Positions 1 to 8,768 are shown, counted from the first letter of the stretch. The stretch is DNA of 64,000 bases from CAZZEX01 sp964653285 (GCA_964653285.1 CAZZEX010000006.1:15571-79570); one strand, 5' to 3'. Program-made: numbers and translations. Notes: a model not told the origin generated them from the sequence alone.

Positions 1-107
1 GGTTCTTCAGTCGCTGGCGCCGGAGTCTCCGCCGCCTTGCAGGCCGCCAGCATCAGGCTTGTTATCAGAACCAAGCCCAAAATCACGTATAGCTTCTTAC
101 CCTTCAT
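1..107 (-). CDS. Sugar ABC transporter substrate-binding lipoprotein, N-terminus only
   Basis: Only the first 35 or so codons are inside the window. The ATG at 105-107 follows a purine-rich ribosome site (GGAGGTAAAGGAG, 108-120). The peptide starts with basic residues (MKGKK), a hydrophobic core and the lipobox LAAC, followed by a Thr/Pro/Ala-rich linker. This is a class II signal peptide: the mature protein would be lipid-anchored outside the membrane. Two ribose-type permeases and an ATPase lie upstream on the same strand, so by context it is the binding protein of that importer. The ligand cannot be read from this fragment. The 162-base gap before it (108-269) holds no other gene that I can see. 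Confidence 0.75.
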   Translation of the reverse strand, partial: MKGKKLYVILGLVLITSLMLAACKAAETPAPATEE

Positions 108-269
108 CTCCTTTACCTCCTGAGAATTTTGTGTGAACTCACCACGTATCAACTGCCAACACTACAATCGTACATCCACATTCCTGCGTATCACCCCCTT
201 TCCCTGTTTTCTCCACAATCTGTCTATACCTTTCGTCGCCAAGCGCTGGAACTGCTCAACACAGCCAGG

Positions 270-1253
270 TCAGGCTCTGCGCGTAGAGCGGTGAGTGGCG
301 AAGAACACAGCGAACAGCACCACCAGTCCATAGATGATCAATTGTACGCTGCGCGGCATATTGAGCACGGGCAGCAACGAGAGCAGCACCGCCAGCAGCA
401 TTGCACCGCCCAGGGTGCCCACGTAACTGCCGCTACCGCCCAAAATGGACGCACCACCGATGATGACCGCCGCAAAAGAGACAAATAGATACGGGTCCCC
501 CATGCCGAGGTAGGCTCGTCCAAACTTACCCGTCATAATGATCCCCGCCAACCCGCACAGAAAACCATTGAGCGTATATACCCCGATGGTGCTCCCTCGC
601 ACGTCCACACCGGAATACCGGGCGACTGTTGGATTCGTGCCAATGACGTAGATACGCCGTCCGAAACCGGTGTGCGATAGCAAGATCGTCACCAGTGCTG
701 CCAGGACGACCATAATGATAACCAAATAGGGAAATCCGCCGATGGTTCCTGTTGCCAGTTTCACGACAAACGGGGGAGGCTGACCGTACTGGCCCATCGT
801 GCCAACCCCGCCCATGCCAATGCCGGCTACGAGGCCCAGCAGGATGTTATTCGTGGCCAGGGTCATGACCATAGGCGCAATGCCCAGATAGGCAACACCC
901 AACCCGTTGATGAGACCGATCAGGGACGCCCCGGCCAGCACCACCGGAATGGCCCAGATCATCTTCTCGTCCTGGCCTTGGGTAAAGATGGTCATCATCA
1001 CTGCGGTGCCGGCCACTGTCCACGGCAAAGAGAGGTCCGCCCCACCACTGATGATAACAAGCGTCTGCCCCAGCGACACCAGGCCGATCACCGACGCCTG
1101 CAGCAGCAAGGCGCGCAGATGCTTCGGGTCGCCGAAGCCGAAGCCCGGTCTGAGGATGCTGACTGCCGTCAGCAGTGCGAGCATCGCCACGTAACATAAG
1201 AAAGTGCTTCTGTTTTGATCGACGAACTTGCGTATACTGCTGATTGCGCTCAT
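270..1253 (-). CDS. Ribose-type ABC transporter permease
   Basis: 327 residues, the usual length for the RbsC/AraH family (BPD_transp_2). About eight to ten hydrophobic segments are visible. The family loop for ATPase contact reads GGADLSLPWTVAG near residue 70, where relatives have GIDLSVG. It would form the membrane channel together with the neighbouring permease at 1250-2260, whose stop codon overlaps its start by four bases, indicating translational coupling. Substrates of this family include pentoses, inositol, autoinducer-2 and nucleosides; the sequence alone does not choose. Confidence 0.85.
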   Translation of the reverse strand: MSAISSIRKFVDQNRSTFLCYVAMLALLTAVSILRPGFGFGDPKHLRALLLQASVIGLVSLGQTLVIISGGADLSLPWTVAGTAVMMTIFTQGQDEKMIWAIPVVLAGASLIGLINGLGVAYLGIAPMVMTLATNNILLGLVAGIGMGGVGTMGQYGQPPPFVVKLATGTIGGFPYLVIIMVVLAALVTILLSHTGFGRRIYVIGTNPTVARYSGVDVRGSTIGVYTLNGFLCGLAGIIMTGKFGRAYLGMGDPYLFVSFAAVIIGGASILGGSGSYVGTLGGAMLLAVLLSLLPVLNMPRSVQLIIYGLVVLFAVFFATHRSTRRA

Positions 1254-2260
1254 TGTTCCAGTGCCTTTCTTATTTGCAGACGATAGCCTATCGTGTTCAA
1301 GGTCACTGCCAGTATGAGGAACAAACCCTGTACCATAGGGGTGTAGAAACTGGAAATCCCGGCAAACTGGATCAGGTCGAAGATAAACAGCATAATGAAG
1401 GCGCCTAGAATGCTGTTCACCAGGTCACCGCGACCTCCCGCCAGGCTCATGCCGCCCACCAGGGCCGCAGCGGCTGAGGTAAGGATGAAAGGGTCACCTG
1501 CTATCGGCGACCCGAGGCCAACCTCCACAGTGCGGTATAGTCCAGCAACCGCGGCGAAACACCCCGACAGCACATAGGCCAGCATCTTGGTTCGCACGAT
1601 GTCCGTCCCATTCAGGTAGGCTTTCGCCTCATCGCTGCCAACAGCGTACAACCGCGTTCCCCATTTGGATCGCTTGAATAACAACCAGGCGACGATGAGG
1701 ATGGCGATGAAGACGATCGAGTTGGGGATACCCAACGGGTCGCTCCGGACGAGTGCCCTGAGGGGTTCGGAGACATGTCCGCCGGGATCCTCCAGCACGA
1801 GCAGCGCCAGACCGTTGAATATAGACCAACTAGCCAGAGTGGCGATGAAAGGCGGGACCCGCAGGACAGCGATTACATAACCATTGATGAGCCCCGCCCC
1901 CATACCGATAAGTAGGATGATGGCGCACCACAGGAGGATGTTGAGAGGCTCATCCGTCATCATTGTGGCGGCCAGGCTGCTTGTCAGACTGAGGACGCCG
2001 CCTATGGATAGATCAATGCCGCCTGTCAGAAGTGCCAACGTCTGGCCGGCGGTCGCCAGCACCAGCGTGAGCCCAGCGTTTGCTTTCAGTTCAACGAACT
2101 GCACGTTGGCTAGGCGCGGCTTTATGATGAAGATGAGACTAATAACCAGGATGAACAGAATGAGCGGTACCAGGTCGTATACTGTGATACTCGGACGGAC
2201 AGGATAACGCTTGGTGTGCTTCTTGCCACTCTCGAGCGTTATAGACTCTGTACTCATCAT
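1250..2260 (-). CDS. Ribose-type ABC transporter permease
   Basis: 336 residues. A basic, polar N-terminus of about 25 residues is followed by multiple membrane segments and the typical family stretch LTGGIDLSIGGVLSL near residue 80. Start ATG 2260 has GGAGG five bases upstream and overlaps the end of the ATPase gene by four bases; a second ATG directly follows. It is a paralogue of the downstream permease, so the transporter is probably a heterodimeric RbsC-type channel with one fused double ATPase. Confidence 0.86.
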   Translation of the reverse strand: MMSTESITLESGKKHTKRYPVRPSITVYDLVPLILFILVISLIFIIKPRLANVQFVELKANAGLTLVLATAGQTLALLTGGIDLSIGGVLSLTSSLAATMMTDEPLNILLWCAIILLIGMGAGLINGYVIAVLRVPPFIATLASWSIFNGLALLVLEDPGGHVSEPLRALVRSDPLGIPNSIVFIAILIVAWLLFKRSKWGTRLYAVGSDEAKAYLNGTDIVRTKMLAYVLSGCFAAVAGLYRTVEVGLGSPIAGDPFILTSAAAALVGGMSLAGGRGDLVNSILGAFIMLFIFDLIQFAGISSFYTPMVQGLFLILAVTLNTIGYRLQIRKALEQ

Positions 2261-3822
2261 GCGTGCCTCCTAATAGCATGTATGCCCGCGGACTGCTTCA
2301 ACTCATCAGGATCAGTTCCATTGTGATTAATGGGTTCCCCCATAGAGGCGCGAATGATGTTCTCCTCGGTGATCATACCCGGCGTCAGTTCCGCTTCCAC
2401 TAGACCCTGCCGGATGACCAGCACGCGATCGCACATATTGGTGAGCTCGTCCGAATCGGTGGCATACCACAGTACCGATGAGCCGGTGGCAGTTAGCTCG
2501 CGCAGCAGGGTGTATATCTCGGCCTTAGTGCCCACGTCCACACCGCGGGTGCTGTCGCACATCATAAGCACTTTGGGTTTGGTCGCCAGCAGTTTGGCCA
2601 ATACCACTTTCTGTTGGTTGCCCCCGCTGAGACTTTCAACAGGATCAGCCACGTCAGCCACCATGATCGAAAAACGATCTATAGCCGATTCCACCACCGC
2701 TCTCTCCGCCGAACGATCGATGAAGCCGAGCCGAAGTAGGCGCGAAAGAACACTAAGCGAGATGTTGTCAGAAACGGATCGAGGCAGCAGCACACCCTGG
2801 GTTGCCCGGTCTTCGGGTACTAGGGCTAAACCGACTTTATGGCTTAGGGCTTCACTTGGACTGTGGATGGTGATCGGCTTGCCCTCTAGCCTCACCTCGC
2901 CCTGCGCCCGCTGGATGCCAAAAAGCGCTCGGAAAATTTCTTCCTGTCCCTGACCCGTCAGCCCACCGATGCCCAGGATCTCACCCTTTCGCAGAGTAAA
3001 ACTGACGTCTCTTAGACGAGTGCCTGCTCGAAGGTGACTGGCTTCCAGCATCGGCTCTGAGCCGATCTCGTTGGTGCGCTCCGGGTAAAGCCGGCCGATC
3101 TTACGCCCCAGCATGAGGCTCACGAGTTCGTCAGTGGATGCCTCGCCGTGGGCGCGCGTGCCGACATCCTCGCCATTGCGGAAGACCGTGATCTGGTCCG
3201 CTACTTGACGGATCTCGCTTAAGTTGTGCGAGATGTAGATGATAGTCCTGCCCTGCGTAGCCAGGTTTCGGCAGAATTCCAGAAGCCACTCAATCTGGGT
3301 GCGCCCCAAGGCAGAAGTTCCCTCGTCAATGATGATGACAGAGGGATTGTGCACAATCATCTTTGCAATTTCAACCATCTGGCGCTGAGGGAGCGAAAGC
3401 TGGTTGACCAGACGATCTGGGTCAGCCACGTCAATGCCCATGCGATCGAAGAGATCGTAGCAACGTTCTCGAAGGGCCCGGCGAGAGGTCATTCCTAGCA
3501 CGCCGGACTGCTCTTGTCCAAAGAAGATGTTCTGGCCAACACTCAGATCGGGTATCAGGCTAAGTTCCTGATATACCATGCCGATGCCTAACCTTACAGC
3601 CTCGGCAGGATTAGGGAAGGCGACAGGAGTGCCATCAAGCAAGATTTCCCCATCATCACGTTGCAGCGCACCACTGAGGATCCTGACGAGCGTACTTTTG
3701 CCAGCACCGTTCTCGCCCACTAAACCGTGCACCTCACCTTTGGTGCAATGCAACGTGGCTTCGTCCAAGGCGACAACGCCGCCAAAACGCTTACTAATGT
3801 TGTTGAGTTCAAGATATGCCAT
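2257..3822 (-). CDS. Ribose-type ABC transporter ATPase with two nucleotide-binding domains
   Basis: I start at ATG 3822 (MAYLELNN), with AGAGGA about ten bases upstream; an ORF extension to 3867 has no family match. The 521 residues hold two ABC domains, as in RbsA/MglA. Domain 1 has Walker A GENGAGKST (about residues 37-45) and Walker B VIIIDEGTSALG. In domain 2 the Walker A is the degenerate GLTGQGQEE usual for this family and the signature is LSGGNQQKV. Its Walker B is atypical: MMCDSTRGVDV, where relatives have LILDEPTRGVDV, so Asp-Glu-Pro is replaced by Cys-Asp-Ser. It is the first gene of the importer operon and powers uptake from the cytoplasmic side. Confidence 0.87.
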   Translation of the reverse strand: MAYLELNNISKRFGGVVALDEATLHCTKGEVHGLVGENGAGKSTLVRILSGALQRDDGEILLDGTPVAFPNPAEAVRLGIGMVYQELSLIPDLSVGQNIFFGQEQSGVLGMTSRRALRERCYDLFDRMGIDVADPDRLVNQLSLPQRQMVEIAKMIVHNPSVIIIDEGTSALGRTQIEWLLEFCRNLATQGRTIIYISHNLSEIRQVADQITVFRNGEDVGTRAHGEASTDELVSLMLGRKIGRLYPERTNEIGSEPMLEASHLRAGTRLRDVSFTLRKGEILGIGGLTGQGQEEIFRALFGIQRAQGEVRLEGKPITIHSPSEALSHKVGLALVPEDRATQGVLLPRSVSDNISLSVLSRLLRLGFIDRSAERAVVESAIDRFSIMVADVADPVESLSGGNQQKVVLAKLLATKPKVLMMCDSTRGVDVGTKAEIYTLLRELTATGSSVLWYATDSDELTNMCDRVLVIRQGLVEAELTPGMITEENIIRASMGEPINHNGTDPDELKQSAGIHAIRRHA

Positions 3823-4087
3823 CGTATCGTAGTCCTCTGTGAAGTTAATTGTCCATTGCTGCGGCACCGGATTCTATGGCCCAGGCGCCACCCGCTACGG
3901 GTAGAATCGCGCCCGTGGTGAGAAAGACCACCCAACTGATGCGCTTTTGGGGAAGCCCGATATCAGGTAACATACGACCGTCAACGGTTAACCATTCGCG
4001 CTGCTATCCTACCACAAGAATCGTCTTTCGTCAAGACTTCCAAGCAGGGCAGTACCGAATTTGTCCAGGGATGGTGTCTTCAATTTT

Positions 4088-4116
4088 AGTGTAGCATACC
4101 TTGGCATAATTGTCAA
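4088..4116 (-). promoter_or_regulatory. Sigma-70 promoter for the ABC importer operon
   Basis: Read on the minus strand, TTGACA (4116-4111), a 17-base spacer and TACACT (4093-4088) form a near-consensus promoter. Transcription would begin near 4081 and leave a leader of about 260 bases before the ATPase start at 3822. In the leader, 3986-3993 is a perfect GGTTAACC palindrome that could be an operator. I see no gene in 3823-4080. Confidence 0.65.
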
Positions 4117-4175
4117 CTGTTAACCGACAACGTTTGACATTCTACCGGATTCGTGGTATATTGTCAACATGTCAA
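4110..4175. promoter_or_regulatory. Candidate operator cluster between the divergent promoters
   Basis: TGTCAA or its complement TTGACA occurs four times: 4111-4116, 4134-4139, 4162-4167 and 4170-4175. TTGTC at 4110-4114 and GACAA at 4126-4130 form a perfect inverted repeat with an 11-base gap, with GTTAAC at its centre (4119-4124). GTTAACC recurs inside the palindrome at 3986-3993. The first two copies also serve as -35 boxes, so part of this is promoter sequence; the extra copies suggest a regulator. No regulator gene is visible nearby. Confidence 0.4.
4134..4162 (+). promoter_or_regulatory. Sigma-70 promoter for the dehydrogenase/methyltransferase operon
   Basis: TTGACA (4134-4139), a 17-base spacer and TATATT (4157-4162) give an almost perfect promoter. 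A start near 4169 gives a leader of about 38 bases to ATG 4207. Its -35 box is only 17 bases from the -35 box of the opposite promoter, so one protein bound between them could control both operons. Confidence 0.7.
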
Positions 4176-4206
4176 TATCTGCATGGAGAATCGAAAGGAG
4201 CGACGG

Positions 4207-5181
4207 ATGGGTCTACCGGATAAAGACTTTCTGCTTGCGCTGTACCGCCAGATGCTTGTCATACGGCGGTTTGAGGAGACCGCGGCCCGAACCTATCGTG
4301 AGGGGCACATCCCAGGTTTCATACACCTGTACATTGGCGAAGAGGCCGTGGCTACTGGCGTGTGTGCACACCTGACGAAAGAGGACTACGTGGGCAGCAC
4401 CCACCGCGGTCACGCCCACGCTCTGGCCAAGGGCGTGCCCCTGCGAGTAGTCATGGCGGAACTTTGGGGGCGCAGCACCGGTTGCTCGGGCGGCCGGGGC
4501 GGCAGTATGCACCTGTACTCGCGCGAATACGGCCTGCTGGGCACCAACGGCATCGTAGGCTACGGCATCCCACTCGGTGCGGGGGCGGCCTTTTCGGCCA
4601 GGTACCGTGGCACCTCCCAGGTGGCCGTGGCCTTTTTCGGCGATGGGGGAGCCAATATCGGGTGTTTCCACGAGGTGCTGAACCTGGCCTCGATCTGGAG
4701 GCTGCCGGTGGTGTTCGTTTGCGAGAACAACCTCTACGCCACGGAACTGTCGTTCCTGAAGGCCACCGCTGGCCAGAGCATCGCCGCCCGCGCGGCTTCC
4801 TACGCCATGCCAGGCGTGGAGGTTGATGGGCAGGACGTCCTGGCCGTCTACGAGGCGGCGGGTGAAGCCATTGCCCGAGCCCGGGCTGGCGATGGCCCGA
4901 CGCTGATCGAATGCCGTACCTATCGCTACCACGGTCACCACGAGGGAGACCCCGGCACCGACTATCGCACGCAGGAGGAGATCGAGGCGTGGAAAAAGCG
5001 CGATCCGATCCAACTGCTGGCGAAGCGGTTGCTGGGCGACGAGATCGCTACCCAGGGCGAACTGGATCAGATTGGGAGCGAAGTTGTGACACTCATTCAA
5101 GACGCGATTGACTTTTCGGCCCAGAGCCCCTGGCCTTCGCCACAGGATGTGGCGACCGGGGTCTTTGCCAACCCAATCTAG
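4207..5181 (+). CDS. Thiamine-dependent 2-oxoacid/acetoin dehydrogenase, E1 alpha subunit
   Basis: 324 residues, the length of AcoA/PdhA-type alpha subunits. I place the start at ATG 4207 because AAAGGAG (4194-4200) lies six bases upstream; the longer frame from 4153 would begin inside the promoter. The thiamine-diphosphate motif is clear: GDG at residues 145-147 and NN at 174-175. GGRGGSMH, conserved in the family, lies near residue 100. With the beta subunit it decarboxylates a 2-oxoacid, or cleaves acetoin, and passes the acyl group to lipoyl E2 (9374-10735). Pyruvate versus acetoin cannot be decided here; similarity by eye is closest to the AcoA class. E3 is not in the window. Confidence 0.85.
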   Translation: MGLPDKDFLLALYRQMLVIRRFEETAARTYREGHIPGFIHLYIGEEAVATGVCAHLTKEDYVGSTHRGHAHALAKGVPLRVVMAELWGRSTGCSGGRGGSMHLYSREYGLLGTNGIVGYGIPLGAGAAFSARYRGTSQVAVAFFGDGGANIGCFHEVLNLASIWRLPVVFVCENNLYATELSFLKATAGQSIAARAASYAMPGVEVDGQDVLAVYEAAGEAIARARAGDGPTLIECRTYRYHGHHEGDPGTDYRTQEEIEAWKKRDPIQLLAKRLLGDEIATQGELDQIGSEVVTLIQDAIDFSAQSPWPSPQDVATGVFANPI

Positions 5182-5200
5182 AGAGGCGGGGGAGAGAACG

Positions 5201-6178
5201 ATGCGAGAGATTCGATACATTGACGCGGTTCGAGAGGCGCAGTGGGAAGAGATGCGCCGGGACGAGGCTATCTTCATGTTCGGCGAGGGCATTGGCCCTC
5301 GGGGTGGGTGCTTCACCCAGACCAGGGGCATGTGGCCTGAGTTCGGTGAGAAGCGACTGATTGACACCCCACTCTCGGAAATGGGTTTCACAGGTATTGC
5401 CATCGCCGCCGCCATGACCGGCCTGCGCCCTATCGTTGACATTATGTTCTGGGACTTTGCTTACGAAGCCATCGGGCAGATTATTAACCAGGCGGCCCGC
5501 ATCCACTATATGTCGAACGGCCAGTTCAAGGTGCCCGTGGTGATCCGAGGCACAATCGGCGTAGGGCAATCGGCAGGCGGACATCACTCCTGCCGTTCAT
5601 ACCCACTCTACACGCAAATGCCCGGCCTGAAGGTGGTGATTCCCGCGACACCTTATGACGTGAAGGGCTTGCTCAAGACTGCCATCCGTGACGACGACCC
5701 GGTGCTGGTGTTTGAGCACAAGGGGCTGTTCAACACCACAGGGCCTGTGCCGGAGGAGGAGTACACGGTTCCTTTTGGGCAGGCTGTTGTTCGTCGAGAG
5801 GGAACGGACGTGACGCTGGTCGCCACCTCCAGGATGGTCCTGCTGGCCCTGGAAGCCGCCGAGGCACTGGCGAATGAGGGTATCTCGGCGGAAGTCGTTG
5901 ACCCGCGCACGCTGGTGCCCCTCGACAAGGAGACCATCCTCGGCTCGATTCGCAAGACCAGTCGCGTCGTCGTGGTTGACGAGGCTTATAGTCCGTGTGG
6001 CGTCGGAGCGGAGATCGCCGCCCTGGCCGCCGACGAGGCCTTCTACTACCTCGACGCCCCTATCAAGCGTGTACACACGCTGTCAGTGCCCACGCCGTCT
6101 TCGCCGCCGCTGGAGCAGGCCGTAGTTCCCAGCCTTGAGCGGGTGGTTGGCACCGTGCGGGAGATGATGAGACAATGA
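5201..6178 (+). CDS. Thiamine-dependent 2-oxoacid/acetoin dehydrogenase, E1 beta subunit
   Basis: 325 residues from ATG 5201 (MREIRYIDAVREAQ), after the purine-rich GGGGGAGAG; the longer frame from 5108 lies inside the alpha gene. The protein shows the transketolase-like pyrimidine-binding region (EGIGPRGGCF, PLSEMGFTGIAIAAAMTG) and the C-terminal transketolase domain (VVDPRTLVPLDKETI). It forms the alpha2-beta2 E1 enzyme with the previous gene, 19 bases away. The stop codon overlaps the start of the corrinoid-protein gene (ATGA), an unusual tight coupling of a dehydrogenase subunit to a methyltransferase system. Confidence 0.85.
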   Translation: MREIRYIDAVREAQWEEMRRDEAIFMFGEGIGPRGGCFTQTRGMWPEFGEKRLIDTPLSEMGFTGIAIAAAMTGLRPIVDIMFWDFAYEAIGQIINQAARIHYMSNGQFKVPVVIRGTIGVGQSAGGHHSCRSYPLYTQMPGLKVVIPATPYDVKGLLKTAIRDDDPVLVFEHKGLFNTTGPVPEEEYTVPFGQAVVRREGTDVTLVATSRMVLLALEAAEALANEGISAEVVDPRTLVPLDKETILGSIRKTSRVVVVDEAYSPCGVGAEIAALAADEAFYYLDAPIKRVHTLSVPTPSSPPLEQAVVPSLERVVGTVREMMRQ

Positions 6179-6816
6179 AAGCCGAGATTCTTGAGAACCT
6201 GAAGAGAGCAGTGATAGAATATGATACCGAAGGGGCGGCAAGCTGGGCCAAGAAGGCGGTGGAAGAGGGAGTAGCCCCCCTCAAGGCCCTGGACGCGCTG
6301 ACGGAGGGCATCCAGCAGATTGGCGACGCTTATGGTCGAGGAGAACTTTGGCTTCCTGACCTTGTTGGGGCGGCCAGTGCCATGACGACCGCTACACCCA
6401 TTCTAGAGGAGGAGATTAGGAGAAAGGGAATGAAGCGGCAGGTGCTGGGCACCATCGTCATAGGGACTGTCTATGGCGATCTCCACAGCATAGGAAAGAC
6501 CATAGTGGCTACATTGTCCGCAGCAGAGGGTTTTGAGGTCATAGACCTGGGGACCAGTGTCACCGCTGAGGAGTTCATGGAAGCGATCAGGGAACATAAA
6601 CCGGACATCCTGGCTATGTCTGCTCTCCTGACAACCACTGCACCTCAGCAGGCGAAGGTTATCAAAAGCCTGCAGGAAGAGGGGTTCAGAGATAAGGTGA
6701 AGGTCGTGGTTGGTGGAGGGGCTATCACCCATGATTTTGCGAAAAGGATAGGTGCAGATGGATACGAGCCTACGGCACCTATGGCAGTAGAGCTTTTCAA
6801 GACGATTGTAAGGTGA
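6175..6816 (+). CDS. Corrinoid (B12-binding) methyltransferase protein, MttC/MtbC-like
   Basis: 213 residues. The N-terminal helical cap domain (about 1-85) precedes the cobalamin-binding Rossmann domain. The signature D-x-H-x-x-G is intact as D102, H104 and G107 in GTVYGDLHSIGK, so His104 can be the lower cobalt ligand. Later VVVGGGAI fits the glycine-rich B12 contact. Such proteins carry a methyl group on cobalt between a substrate-specific methyltransferase, here the MttB homologue 15 bases downstream, and a second enzyme that passes it to tetrahydrofolate or coenzyme M. That second enzyme is not visible intact; a UroD-family remnant downstream may once have filled the role. Confidence 0.88.
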   Translation: MKAEILENLKRAVIEYDTEGAASWAKKAVEEGVAPLKALDALTEGIQQIGDAYGRGELWLPDLVGAASAMTTATPILEEEIRRKGMKRQVLGTIVIGTVYGDLHSIGKTIVATLSAAEGFEVIDLGTSVTAEEFMEAIREHKPDILAMSALLTTTAPQQAKVIKSLQEEGFRDKVKVVVGGGAITHDFAKRIGADGYEPTAPMAVELFKTIVR

Positions 6817-6831
6817 AGGAGGAGAGCAAGA

Positions 6832-8343
6832 ATGTTAAAGGGATTCACCCGCAATTTCAAACCCCTGGAGATACTGACAGAGGAGCAGGTGGAGGCCATC
6901 CACCGAGGGGCGCTGGATGTCCTTGAGGAGACAGGGGTAAGGATTGAGCACAAGAGAGCCCTGAGGCTGCTGGAGCAGAACGGCTGCCAGGTGGACTACG
7001 ATGAGATGAGGGCGCGCTTTCCACCTGGGCTGGTTGAGGAGTGCCTGCGTAGATGTCCCAGCAGTTTCCGCATCAAGGCGAGGGACCCGGAGAAGGACCT
7101 GGTGCTAGGCGGGAATACCGTGTATTTCTGCCCTTTCCCCGGGATGCAGATTGCGGATCCAGACACCTGGGAACCCAGGGATGCAACGAGGAGAGAGTAC
7201 TACGACGGAGTGACAATCCTGGATGCATTGGATAATGTCCACACTATATGGAACTACACGCCATACTTTGGGTTTGAGGGTGTTCCTCCCGTTATGCGAG
7301 TACCGGAGGGGGTTGCTGCTCAGATAAGACATTTCAGCAAGAGCATAGGGAATGCGGGCCGTCCCGCGGGGTGTGAAGTATTTGATATAAAGATGGCAAA
7401 GGCATTGGGCATAGATATGGGGGGCGGGATGGCGGTTTCAGCCCCGTTGACGTTTTATGGAGAACAAGTTGAGGCTGCTTACAGGCATGTTGAAGCCGGA
7501 TTGGTCACTTTTGCGGAAAGCACTCCGATTTTCGGAGGAACTGGACCAGCCACCATCGCTGGTTCGGCGGTAAGTGGCAATGCTGAATCTTTGGCTGCAA
7601 TAGTGCTGATGCAGCTGATAAAGCCAGGGACAAGAATGTGGGCTTTCCACTTTGCGTTTCCGCAGGATATGAGAGGGGGATCCCCAGCCTTTGGCGCCAT
7701 AGGGGTCTCCTTGTCCCAGGTGGTATTTAGCCAGTTGTGGCGAAAGTATGGTCTCCCCATAGCTACTCTTGCTAGTGGCCCTACCAGCTCGAAGAAGATA
7801 GACTTCCAGTGCGGCTACGAGAAGGCGATCAGTGCCTTAACTGCTGCTTTATCTGGAGCCAACCTCATACAATTGCATGGCGCCATAAACGCTGAACTTA
7901 CATTTCATCCGCTCCAGGCCATATTGGACGACGACATAGCCGGGATGATAGGGCGCTTTCTAGAGGGGGTTGCGGTAACGGATGAAACCTTGGCCGTAGA
8001 CCTGATCAATCAGGTTGGCCCCATCCCCGGCTTCTACCTTGACAAGGCGCACACCCGGAAGTGGTGGAAACTGGAGCAGTTCGTGCCCAAGGCCGCAGAT
8101 AGGCTCACCTACCCCGAGTGGATAGCGAAGGGGAAGAAAAGCGCGTTAGATTATGCGAAGGGGAGGATGGAGGAGATACTGGCCACCCACAGACCGATAC
8201 CACTGACCCCGGAGCAGGAGCAGGCCGTTGAAGATATATTGAAGGAGGCCAGGGAATACTACAGGAAGGAAGAGATGATTTCGGACGAAGAATGGGCGGT
8301 TTATATGAGAAGTCTGGAGTCACCCAACTACCCGTACGGATAA
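6832..8343 (+). CDS. MttB-family (trimethylamine methyltransferase-like) methyltransferase, non-pyrrolysine
   Basis: 503 residues, about family length, with ribosome site AAGGAGGAG ahead of ATG 6832. The MttB superfamily stretches are recognisable, for example TPIFGGTGPATIAGSAVSGN and LALLxxLxQNGC-like N-terminal text (RALRLLEQNGCQVDYDEMR). True trimethylamine enzymes read an in-frame amber codon as pyrrolysine; this frame is open from start to stop without any TAG, so it belongs to the non-pyrrolysine group. Characterised members of that group demethylate glycine betaine, proline betaine, carnitine or gamma-butyrobetaine. It presumably methylates the corrinoid protein encoded just upstream. 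The exact substrate is unknown. Confidence 0.86.
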   Translation: MLKGFTRNFKPLEILTEEQVEAIHRGALDVLEETGVRIEHKRALRLLEQNGCQVDYDEMRARFPPGLVEECLRRCPSSFRIKARDPEKDLVLGGNTVYFCPFPGMQIADPDTWEPRDATRREYYDGVTILDALDNVHTIWNYTPYFGFEGVPPVMRVPEGVAAQIRHFSKSIGNAGRPAGCEVFDIKMAKALGIDMGGGMAVSAPLTFYGEQVEAAYRHVEAGLVTFAESTPIFGGTGPATIAGSAVSGNAESLAAIVLMQLIKPGTRMWAFHFAFPQDMRGGSPAFGAIGVSLSQVVFSQLWRKYGLPIATLASGPTSSKKIDFQCGYEKAISALTAALSGANLIQLHGAINAELTFHPLQAILDDDIAGMIGRFLEGVAVTDETLAVDLINQVGPIPGFYLDKAHTRKWWKLEQFVPKAADRLTYPEWIAKGKKSALDYAKGRMEEILATHRPIPLTPEQEQAVEDILKEAREYYRKEEMISDEEWAVYMRSLESPNYPYG

Positions 8344-8395
8344 TGCTCACTTATGGGCTGCTCGCTGAAGTGTGCTTTGGGCCATTCCGATAAGT

Positions 8396-8668
8396 ATGCC
8401 GATTTATGAGTACCGTTGCCAGGACTGTGAAAGGCGAGTGAGCATCCGGAGAGGCTTCTCCGAAACTTCCCCGCCACGCTGTCCTGTCTGTGGTGGTGAG
8501 AACCTGACCCGCTTAATCTCTCAGGTCTCCATTGTCAAGTCGGGGCAGGACCGCGGTAAGGATTTGTCATGGATAGATAAGGACCTCGCTGGCCGACTAA
8601 GGAAAAAGGCTCGCGGAGAGTATAGTTCTGGGTTCGAAGAGGCCCTTGATTGGATGGGGTCGAAGTAG
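8396..8668 (+). CDS. FmdB-family zinc ribbon protein
   Basis: 90 residues starting at ATG 8396 (MPIYEYRC), the characteristic opening of FmdB-type regulatory zinc ribbons; the frame from 8372 adds eight unmatched residues and neither start has a strong ribosome site. Two CxxC knuckles, CQDC near residue 10 and CPVC near 34, would bind one zinc. The C-terminal half is charged and lacks a known domain. The family's function is poorly defined; members often sit beside C1 and methyltransferase genes. Placed 52 bases after the MttB gene, it probably belongs to the same transcript. Confidence 0.78.
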   Translation: MPIYEYRCQDCERRVSIRRGFSETSPPRCPVCGGENLTRLISQVSIVKSGQDRGKDLSWIDKDLAGRLRKKARGEYSSGFEEALDWMGSK

Positions 8669-8768
8669 ATTGAAGAAACTATGCCGATGGCAAACCTGGC
8701 CGGCTATCGCTCATCCGGGAAACAAAATACTGGGCCTTCGCCCAGGCAAGCAGTGAGGGGATGAGTCA

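Noticed and set aside
4153..4206. Longer start for E1-alpha
   Set aside because: This start lies inside the -35/-10 spacing of the promoter, and ATG 4207 has a good ribosome site.
6832..8343. Pyrrolysine-containing trimethylamine methyltransferase
   Set aside because: The frame contains no in-frame TAG before its TAA stop, and no pyl genes are in the window.
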